Origin: Carya illinoinensis
Lineage: Eukaryota; Streptophyta; Magnoliopsida; Fagales; Juglandaceae
NCBI RefSeq assembly: GCF_018687715.1
Contig: NC_056762.1
Location: forward strand, 24,026,864-24,090,863
Direction: 5' to 3'
Length of the DNA stretch: 64,000 nucleotides
Shown piece after piece: positions 34,546-43,223 of the stretch. Within the stretch, counting starts at the first letter, position 1. Every line of letters begins with the position of its first letter. A model generated the notes under the pieces. The model worked only from the letters and a program-made list of their open reading frames with translations, did not search any database and was not told the DNA's origin. The position numbers were made by a program, and so were the translations under genes.

Positions 34546-36479
34546 TGTTCGAAAAAATAAAAATACATTCGAACGGTATTCAGAGCGTTTGAATTAAACC
34601 AACCCAGAAACCAGTCACGAAACAGAGCACAAAACTGAACCACAAAACACAATTTTCACATTCATGATGCCATATTTCAATACAACACATTGAAAACTAT
34701 ATGAATATCCCTAAATATAATTATTAAACAACTTAGAAAACTAATAAAACTTACCTCTTGTACTAGCAATTCAAATGTCAGTCAATCCACAATACCTATA
34801 TATACATAAAACACATTAAACTGTTGTTCTATCCCAACAAATAAATGCAAAAAATATTAAGATATTTGTAAAAGAAAATCAGAATGAAAAATACAAAAAA
34901 AAAAAACAACTTACCTCTTGTCCTTCTCCTTTCTCTCTCAAGAATCTCTTCTCTCTCAATGCTTTCAAGCTCTCTCTCTCCACAACACTCTCTCACAGCC
35001 TCTGCTACGCTCTCTCTCCTTTTCCCAATCTTCAATCAGAGTGAAAATGCAGTGAAAGGATCAGATTAATAATATGTGCATTTCCGTTTGAACTAAATTT
35101 TTATAAGTTCGAACGCGAAAATCCAAAAACCGCTAATTTTTCCCACAATTTTTTCCCATTCGAATTAATATTTTTCCAGTTCGAACAGAAAAAAGGAATA
35201 TTCTCCAGCATATACCAATAACTTGGCGCGAATTTTCCCTCCAAACAAAAAAAATTCGTTCGAACATGAATTATCTCTATTCGAACTAACATTATATTAG
35301 TTCGAACAGATAATTAGAGAAATATATAACTATACACATAATACACCCAATATTATTATGTGTATATGTAAAAATTATATACACTATATAATACTAAGTG
35401 TCACTAATATCAGTATACTATGTTTCTTATCAATCTATAATATTAAGTATTTAAAATAGTATAATATTTTATTTACAATCACTAATAGTGTTATACTTAT
35501 AAGTTAGTATCACTATAAGTATAATACTAAGTATCACTATAAGTATAATACTAAGTATCACTAACAGTATAATAGTAAGTGATATTAAAGTATAGATAGC
35601 ATCAAAATATGAAAACTAATAATACTGTAATACTTTATAATATAGTCCAAGTACTTGGTTTATTATTAATATACAAACTAAATATATTAGAAATATGTTT
35701 TTTATACTTATAATTAATGCAACGTTTTACTATATACTTACTATATTTACTTTATAATGCAATGCTTTACACAATACTATTTTATACTCATCTAATGCAT
35801 AATATATATACTATTACATATATATATACTAGTTACTTACAATATATATAAGTAACTAGTATAAAACTCTATACTATCTATATATAGTTATCTAATATAT
35901 ATTATATATACTAGTGAGAAATTTTTTATTAGTACTAATACTAGTATTACTAATATAAAACGTATTGTTTTACCTCTTGTACTTATATATATTTTTATGA
36001 AGTATTATATAATTCAGTTGAACTTATACCCTTTTAATTCGAACTTATACCCTTTTAGTTCGAACTGATTATACTTCCGTTCGAATGAAATTACGTTATT
36101 TAAGCCGTGAATCAGTTTCTTCTCCATTCATTTCGTGCCTCCTTTCATTCAAACTTACTCTTCGATTCCTCCGCCGTTAGCAGCCACAACGCCGCCACCA
36201 ACTCCGACCAACTCCTCAAATCTCCTAGAACAAGAGGTATGGGTTAAATGAGTTTTATTTTTATTAGTTTTTTGGTTAGTTTTGGGGGGGCCGGATTTTG
36301 AATCAATCCGGCCCCATTTTGTTGTTTTGGGGCCAAATGACACAACGTTAATCGGTAGAAATGATGGGAATTTACTCCTAAATCATTTCTACCGATTAAA
36401 ATATTGGATTCCTTGTGAAAAATGAATGTGTCGGTTCGGGACTGAATCAACTCAGCCATGTCTGTTTGGCTCAGGTCCG
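34546..36479. other. CACTA right-hand noncoding region
   Basis: AT-rich with no supported gene. TTCGAA motifs occur in small groups (35108, about 35160-35310, about 36030-36085). Positions 35505-35580 hold about three units of a 25-bp repeat (AAGTATCACTATAAGTATAA). A CT-rich tract occurs at 34915-35005. Confidence 0.5.
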
Positions 36480-36655
36480 TTCGAATGAATATAAATTTCA
36501 TTCGAATTAAATTTAGGTTCATTCGAATGGAATATAATTTTATTCGAAAGGAGTTTAGGCTCATTCGAATGGAGTTATCTGAGGTCATTCGAATTAATTT
36601 TACGTTCATTCGAATGAATATAACTTAATTCGAATGGAATTAAAGGCCATTCGAA
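36480..36655. repeat. 21-bp TTCGAA array, nine units, upstream of the intact ORF
   Basis: TTCGAA starts at 36480, 36501, 36522, 36543, 36564, 36588, 36609, 36629 and 36650, spacings 21, 21, 21, 21, 24, 21, 20 and 21 bp. Most units read CATTCGAATG, a 10-bp palindrome. Twenty-one bases is two turns of B-DNA, so all sites face nearly the same side. The array ends 95 bp before the start codon at 36750. Read on the minus strand it yields a heptad-repeat ORF, which I treat as an artefact. Confidence 0.93.
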
Positions 36656-36749
36656 TAAGCAGTTGTCAAACATGACAGCACAACATCATCATTCTTCTAA
36701 TTCAATTTAATTAGATCACATATATATTTTATACATCAACAGTATACTA

Positions 36750-37901
36750 ATGGCAAGCAGCAGCGGAAGAAAACGTTCCAGACCCCAGACAATCGAAAGT
36801 ACCTCTGCAGCTCCTTCTCAACCGGCCGTCAGGCCTATACTAGTTGAGCAGGAGATCATTCTAGGTGACTTCCGTGACCTCACTTGGGAGGGGCAGAGCA
36901 TACATGACATCATCACCGATCGTGGATGGACCCCGATCTATCGACAGAGGGGCACAGCATATCCTGAGATGGTCGGTGAGTTTTACCGTGCCATGGGTGA
37001 GCAGTCTGGTGATGCTCTATGTTATAACTTAGTAGTCTGGAGAGTGAGTATTATATTCTCTCCCCTCGTTATTGCTGAGTTTCTAGATTTGCGGCGAGAG
37101 CCCGGTCCCTATCCTGCAACAGCAGCAGCGAGAGCAGCGACTGCACCATCTGGAGAGGACACAACAGTCGCATCCTCATCGCCAACGCCGGATGTACAGA
37201 CTGCAGAGTTGGATGCTAGCTCGGATGATAGTGAGAGCGGTGATGAGGTACCTGATGATGGTCTCACAGACGATCAAGTTCGTGACCTAGTGCGAGAACC
37301 TGAGGCTCCTCCATATGATGGCAGTAAAGTGATCCAACAGGCCGACTGTATAGCATTTTTCAGAATGCTTAATTTGATTGTTGGGTATAACATTGATCCG
37401 AAAAAACACAAGACTGATTTCGGGATCAAACGGGCTAGATTTTTGTTATGGTTAGCACAGGGGGAGCCGATTGATCTGGCATTATATTTCTTCCTCTGCA
37501 TTCGCACAGAGTCACGCTATTCGGGTGGAGGTAGTCTACCATTTGCGCTTTTGATATCTAACCTTTTACTCCATTCAGGGGTTACAGTGACTTTGACTGA
37601 GCGGAGGTCGCCACAGATGGGGCCCGTTAACAAGATCACATTCGGTAAGAGCAAGGGTCACTTGTCGAAGACTCGTGCAGTCCTACAGGATCAACCTCCG
37701 ACTACTGATCCAGCTTCTACTGCTGCTGCTCCTATTGAGAGACACCCTGCTGGGGCTACTCCGGATGAGGTACGAGCTATATTGGCAGAGCACCGCGACA
37801 TTTTATTGAGGGACTTCATTCAGCCCATGATGGAGAAGCTTAAGGACCTAGAAGGATGCTTGCAAACTTTACAGGAGGATTTTGATTTATATAATAAATA
37901 A
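36750..37901 (+). CDS. Intact transposon-borne protein (Transposase_32-like), 383 codons
   Basis: The frame is uninterrupted from MASSSGRKRSR to a TAA after LYNK. A basic, probable nuclear-localising N-terminus (GRKRSRPQ) is followed at about residues 35-115 by DRGWTPIYRQRG, YPEMVGEFYRAM and VWRVSIIFSPLVIAEFLDL. This resembles the plant 'putative plant transposon protein' domain. An acidic linker comes next (about 145-185, SSDDSESGDEVPDDG), then a second folded region (YNIDPKKHKTDFG, ARFLLWLAQGEPIDLALYFF), and a C-terminal helix likely to coil (EHRDILLRDFIQPMMEKLKDLEG). No catalytic motif is evident. It runs opposite to the TNPA- and TNPD-like genes and sits 0.65 kb inside the right end. It may be part of this CACTA lineage or a captured gene. 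Domain assignment is from memory. Confidence 0.8.
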   Translation: MASSSGRKRSRPQTIESTSAAPSQPAVRPILVEQEIILGDFRDLTWEGQSIHDIITDRGWTPIYRQRGTAYPEMVGEFYRAMGEQSGDALCYNLVVWRVSIIFSPLVIAEFLDLRREPGPYPATAAARAATAPSGEDTTVASSSPTPDVQTAELDASSDDSESGDEVPDDGLTDDQVRDLVREPEAPPYDGSKVIQQADCIAFFRMLNLIVGYNIDPKKHKTDFGIKRARFLLWLAQGEPIDLALYFFLCIRTESRYSGGGSLPFALLISNLLLHSGVTVTLTERRSPQMGPVNKITFGKSKGHLSKTRAVLQDQPPTTDPASTAAAPIERHPAGATPDEVRAILAEHRDILLRDFIQPMMEKLKDLEGCLQTLQEDFDLYNK

Positions 37902-38548
37902 ATATTGTTAGTAATTTTTTTACTTTTTTATGTTGTATAGAACGTCTAACTCATTTTGGAATGTAATTAATGCAGTATAGTTTTTATTTTTAGTGTTTGC
38001 TAGCCTATTTATTGTTAATTATATTTTCTTCTCATTATACTTAGTGTTCACGATAATTGAAAAAATGACACTATCTTTAAATTAATATTTACTTAACTAA
38101 AACATTTTTAAATTAATTACATAAAATTAATTTATGAATTTGTAAATATTTTAATTCATTGTAAATCATAATATATAATATATAAAACTTTTTATTTACT
38201 TTGGAAATGATAAAAAATTAATAGAAAAATTATGTATTCTTACAATTTTAACAATATATCTTTTCAATTAAATAATACCGTTCGAACACGTTAATACTCA
38301 TTTGAACAAATAATATTACATTCGAATTAATTAATTTTCTGTTCGAATTAAATTTCATTAGTTCGAACGGTATAGATTTTTGGAGACGAACTAACTCGTC
38401 TCAGAATCTCCAGTTCGAACTACTATGTTTTAGTTCGAACGGATTTATAAGATTTTCCATGTTTTGAGATGAAAATTTCGTCTCAGAAAAGTACTTTTAG
38501 GGACAAAACTAAGAAATTTCGTCCCTAAAAATTAAATTTCTTGTAGTG
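37902..38548. repeat. CACTA right subterminal region and terminal repeat
   Basis: After the ORF the sequence is AT-rich. From 38279 to about 38440 it carries several TTCGAA motifs, and then GAGATGAAAATTTCGTCTC and GGGACAAAACT motifs that mirror the left end. The terminal repeat ATTTCTTGTAGTG ends at 38548 and CCA follows. Confidence 0.85.
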
Positions 38549-38551
38549 CCA

Positions 38552-39493
38552 TAAATGCCAAAGAAAACACATCCAATCTACAAATGGTAGACCCCACATG
38601 TAGACCAATTTGGAATTTCCCTAACAGTAATAACTTCTCTAGTTCTCATTTAAACATTGTTGTCTACTTTATAATTCTATTTTGCACCAATATAAGACCT
38701 TCTCGTCCTTAGTGACCATCATGTAAAATCTATTACAATTATTGGTCATAGAATATTTGAAAGAATACCAAGAAGCCTTAAACAGGTATATACAACAACT
38801 AGAGAGCACTACCACATGTTGATGTGAGAAGTTCTTGTGGCTTATTCTGGATTTCATGAAGACTCCATTATTATTCAATGTGTTTGAATTTGGTAAGTAA
38901 TATATGCAAATTTGGTAAGTAAGATGTGCATAGAAGAATGTTAGTTACTTCAACAAAGCCCAAACCACTCAAGTTATCATACCCACACAGGATGGAAAAA
39001 CTACAAGAAACATAGAAATAAAGTTCACGGGTACACTTAAGGATTAGGGAGCATCTTAAGATCGAACTGAAAATTCAATCACTGCATGTAGGTGGCTCTT
39101 TGAATGGAAACCCAGAAAATTATAACTCCATTTATGTCCCAGAAACCCCAAAAAAATTAAGAGAAGACAGATAGACCCAGAAAACGATTGGCTAAAACCA
39201 AGAACCTGTAATGGGCTCGTATTGTGACTGCTTCAGAATGATAAATTGCCACGAATGAGGAAGAGTTTCTAGATAGAAGAGGAAGGAAGAAGTAGAGAAT
39301 CAGAGAGAAGGGAAACTGAGTATAAACTTGTGCATACCTTCTTCATTCATTCAAGTCTGTTTTTATAGTTGAGGATGATTACAAACGAAAGCATTTTACT
39401 ACTTGTTACACCCTTTAACTTATAATGACGTCGCACCACTTAAGTCCACTCTTACAAAATAAACGGCAAGTTGTATGACATATTAACTACTAA
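38552..39493. repeat. Duplicated locus, copy A (part repeated at 60735)
   Basis: About 39057-39165 matches 60735-60840: shared runs include GGCTCTTTGAATGGAAACCC and AAATTATAACTCCATTTATG. No gene is recognised. The stretch lies between the CACTA right end and a MITE. Confidence 0.7.
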
Positions 39494-40050
39494 GAGCATT
39501 GGCAATGGATTCTTTATCTTCATATGCAATATTACATCTTTTGAAAATTGATTTTGAATATGAAGAAAAATTCCTACATTGGATTATGTATTTTTTGACC
39601 AAATAATAAAAATATATTATTATTATTTTTTTACCTAAAATTCCTAAACACAGAAAAAAATAACCAAAATAACACAGAAAAAAAATCACCTTTTGGGTTA
39701 CACGAAATCACCAACCAACACAGAAAAAAATAACACAAAATCAGGCCAAATAACATAGAAAAAAAAATCTCCATTTGGGGAGGAGAGAAAGAAGAGAAGA
39801 GAAAAGAGAGAGAGAAGAGAAAAAGGAAAAGAGAGAAAAAGATAGAAAGGAGAGAGCTGTTTGGGGAGGAGAGAGAAAAAATAATAAAAATATTATTTGG
39901 AGAATGAAAAAAAGGTCTTCGTCTTTGAATAAGAACTGTACATAGTTATTTATAATTTTACATATGAATAAACCAATGCAAATGATTTTAAGGGCATATT
40001 CTTCAAATTCAAAGATGAAGATGAAGATAAATAACACATTGCCAATGCTC
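39494..40050. mobile_element. Tourist-like MITE with 14-bp perfect TIR
   Basis: The ends are GAGCATTGGCAATG (39494) and its exact inverse CATTGCCAATGCTC (ending 40050). Flanks read TAA and TAG, fitting a decayed TWA duplication of PIF/Harbinger-type elements. The inside is AT-rich with a GA-rich tract near 39780-39890 and has no coding capacity. Confidence 0.82.
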
Positions 40051-40114
40051 TAGCTGTCTTCAAATCTGTCATTTATCCCTCCACATTGCTCCTGCACTGC
40101 ATCTTCTTTACACA

Positions 40115-40405
40115 TCACTTTATAGAACCGAAAAGCAAAACCAAAAGTACGAATAATACAGTAGAGAGTAGAAAATAAATGAGGAAGGGCAAAAACCAAA
40201 ACTGACGATAGGTGGTGCCATCATCTTTGATGATCCAGCAGGCCTCGACACAAAGTGCCTCAATCCCGTAGTAGAGTGCCTCATTGGTAAGCTTTTGCTT
40301 GGAGAATCTACGAGCTATGGAGGGGAGATGATTTGATCTGAGAAGGAAGAAGAGGATTGAGAAGATCTTAGGATCTCGTAGTTGAGCTTGACACGGTCGT
40401 TGCAT
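40115..40405 (-). pseudogene. Candidate first exon of an unknown gene (minus strand)
   Basis: The minus-strand frame starts MQRPCQAQLRDPKIFS and continues with LRSNHLPSIARRFSKQKL and NEALYYGIEALCVEACW to IIKDDGTTYRQ, after which it becomes hydrophobic and intron-like. The first 67 codons have the mixed composition of real protein, and GATCGTCAGT-like sequence near 40208 could be a weak donor. I do not recognise the family. The next plausible exons on this strand lie beyond the CACTA insertion (23340, 21820, 19736, 19410). If they belong together, the gene is split by a 13-kb transposon and is dead here. Confidence 0.35.
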
Positions 40406-40429
40406 TGATGCCCATGGGAAGGCTATGAA

Positions 40430-41641
40430 TTCCCATTTTTCAACAGAAAAATTCTAAACATAAGCCCATAGATCATACTTTTCTTTTATTTTTTTTTTCT
40501 TTTACCAAATGTTTGGTATATGGATAATGAATATATAAATTCAATTAGTTTAAGAAGAATAAACCCAACAATTTTTTTTTCTTTTAAAAGTGTAGTGTGT
40601 GCTTATGTGTAACAAATCTCTTTTCAAAAACCCGGGTACAACCCAGTACTCAGATTCGCCCAGGTACTAGCCTAGGTTATAACCCGGATTAATCTAATTC
40701 GATTTTCACCAGAATTTGAAACTTGGATTTCGGTCCGGGTATACTCGGTGAACAGTCTTGATATCCCATCCAGGATTCGGAATAAAATAATTTCAACACA
40801 ACCAACATAGGAATCATATCAACATAGAAATAGCAGAAGTACTGGCAAGACCAAAGAAATATATGTGGGGACACAGTAGGTAGGTTTGAGGTCAGTTCTC
40901 TTTTTCTTTGATCTCAACAAGATGGGTAGCTCTTCCTTGAAGTCATAACCTCGAGTATATTGTTGCTCAACAAGTATACTTGGGGTCATTTTCTTCATGT
41001 ATATTATTATTATAATGGATGCATATATTCCTTTATTTTGAGATGCATAGTTAACATATATTATTAAATTGTTTTATTTTTCCATCTAGATTACTATGAT
41101 TAAAGTGTATATATATTAGCTTATTTTGAGATGCAAAGTTGGTATGCTATGAATATTGATTTGTAAACAATTTTATTTTGTCATGTAAATAGTTCATATA
41201 CTTGAACTATATTATAATATAATCTTATGATTCATAGTTTATTAATAACTATGGATTTTGGATGGATTGATATATTATTAATAATCCAAGGGACGTTCGC
41301 CCAGTGTAGAGAAAATATATATGTTAATTTTATATATATATGAACTATATATAGATGCAAAAATAAATTAATATACACACCAATCATACCATATTATTAT
41401 GTCCATCCAATCTAGTAATATACATACTAATATATGAACTAAAGATCTGAAAATAAAATAATATATACAACAACCATAGTAATATACATGCTAAAGAAAT
41501 TTGATACAAGTTTACAAAAAAGTAGTTTGATTGAGGTTTTGAAATTGAAGTGAACTTTAGAAAATCATACCATATTACTGTCTGATCAACATGTTTCATA
41601 TTTGTTTTTTGCAAAATCAATTGATAGGATATTAAATTTCT
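40430..41641. repeat. Duplicated locus, copy A, with a MITE relative
   Basis: About 40480-40565 resembles 20150-20280 (TTTACCAAATGTTTGGTATATGG... then TTAGTTTAAGAAGAATAAA), a short MITE-like family. About 41480-41641 matches 60510-60655 and 63290-63440 (ATGCTAAAGAAATTTGATAC, AGAAAATCATACCATA). The LINE at 41642 interrupts that match. The remainder is AT-rich with no gene recognised. Confidence 0.7.
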
Positions 41642-41789
41642 CAACAAACCTAGAGTTAATGAAGAGCAAACTAGAGCAAGAGACGTGAGGCGATTTTGAT
41701 GCGATTTTATTTTTTGGTTTTGGAAACTCCAGTTTTTTAGGACTTTCCATTCTCGATTTTTCTGGCTGGCGACGTTTTTCACCCCTCCG

Positions 41790-43191
41790 ATGGCTTCTCC
41801 ATTGGCAGGGACTGCTGGTTCTGATTCTATGTTGGTGAAATTGTATGCTCAGGCAGTGAACAAAAAAATAGAGCATCCTACGTTCAAAATACCCATGTGT
41901 TTTCCAGTTGAAATAGATGGTGAGATGGGTTTTGTTTTCTCAAATTTGGAGATGGCAAAAGCGGCTGATGAATTCAGGTTTGCTTTGGTGATGAAGTTCA
42001 TGAGAACACATCCTTCCATTGACAAAGTACGACTAACTGTGGTGAAAACTTGGGGGATGATTGACATACCAACTATTAGTTTTATGGATGAGTTTCATGT
42101 GTTGATTCATATGAAGAATGAAAGAGACTTTGTGTATGGATGGGCACGTGAAGGAAGAACAATGGAAGGTATCCCTTTTCGAATATTCAAATGGACCAAA
42201 GATTTTGATGTGAAAAGGGAATCCCCCTTGGCACACCAATGGATTTTCTTGCCCAGATTACCTATGCATTTATATCAGACTGACTTCTTACAGATTATAG
42301 CGACTCAGTTTGGTTGGTATCTTGGAACAGATAACGCCATCTTGAATCGTACTCGTGCTTCTGGGGCACGCATTTGTGTTGAAGTTGATTTGACTATGGA
42401 TCCTATAAAGGGCTTTCCGATAGTAGTTTCTCTCATGACTTGCATATGGCAGGAGGCCAAATATGAAAAAAGTGGTTTTTATTGCTCAAAGTGTTTTAGA
42501 CAAGGGCACACTTATGTTGTTTGTAGGGTGGGTGAGAAGAGGAAAAATGAAGGAAAAGTTAATGAAAAAAAGATCTGGCAACCAAAAGGTATCAAGGGGC
42601 TGATGGAGGATAAAACTGGCACTGTTATGGGGGAGAAAATTTTGGATACAGGGGCTGTTATTGGTAATCCGAATGATAACATGAAAAGTGTTAATGCTAC
42701 TCATGATATGGGTGATTTACATGTGACCAGTGCAGTAAAGATGGTTCCCGAGAAAAAGTTAGACGAAGTGGTGATAATTTCACAGTCGGACTTGATAAAT
42801 AGCGTTGACATGATAACACATAGAGAAGGGAACAAGTTGAGGAAACGGAGTGTGGTCAACATGTGCAATCTGCTATACCGAGAGACCATGACAATAGTGA
42901 TGAAGAGTGTGAAGAAGTTTGGAATGGTGAGTAACCTGAGTTGCAACCAAGTGTACAAGCAGACAGAGTGAAAATAAGGTGATTGAAGAGGAAGAAAATA
43001 ATGACAATTTGGGCAATGGCAGTCCACAGGGAGAAGATGCGTTAGGCTACTCTTCGGAGAGAGAGGAAGGTGAAATTACAGTTTTGTTGGGGAAGGAAAA
43101 AATGTATGATACAGATGGGGAGAGACAGTCCACTGTTGCAAAAGCCAACAAACCAGATGCACACAAGGAAAAATCGGTAAGGAAGTCCTAG
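41790..43191 (+). pseudogene. LINE copy 2 ORF1 (gag-like, frameshifted near its end)
   Basis: ORF1 starts MASPLAGTAGSDS and holds a DUF4283-type region (EFRFALVMKFMRTHPSID, EGIPFRIFKWTKDFDV, PLAHQWIFLPRLPMHLYQ), then a zinc knuckle CSKCFRQGHTYVVC (CX2CX4HX4C) and a Lys-rich tail. The first frame stops at 42971. The acidic C-terminal part continues in another frame (SEREEGEITVL) to 43191, so an indel lies near 42960. It is otherwise well preserved and would have bound the element RNA. Confidence 0.87.
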
Positions 43192-43223
43192 CGGGTGCAT
43201 ACCCGTGCTCAAAAATTAAATTT

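Larger units (their letters stand above)
25413..38548 (-). mobile_element. CACTA (En/Spm) DNA transposon
   Basis: The termini read CACTACAAGA (25413) and TCTTGTAGTG (ending 38548) and are flanked by CCA on both sides (25410-25412 and 38549-38551), the 3-bp duplication of the CACTA superfamily. It is 13.1 kb, or about 11.2 kb without the nested solo LTR. Both subterminal regions carry GGGACGAAATT and TTCGAA motifs. It contains TNPA-like and TNPD-like genes on the minus strand and an intact ORF on the plus strand. The transposase genes have stops and frameshifts, so this copy should not be autonomous. Confidence 0.95.

Noticed and set aside
36244..36609. 121-codon minus-strand ORF with a heptad repeat
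   Set aside because: A 21-bp DNA repeat must give a 7-residue peptide repeat; the DNA array is the better explanation.
36480..36655. Possible CRISPR array
   Set aside because: Repeats are only 6-10 bp with short, similar spacers, in a eukaryotic transposon with no cas genes.
39741..40037. 98-codon hydrophobic minus-strand ORF
   Set aside because: It lies wholly inside the MITE and is built from AT- and GA-rich low-complexity sequence.
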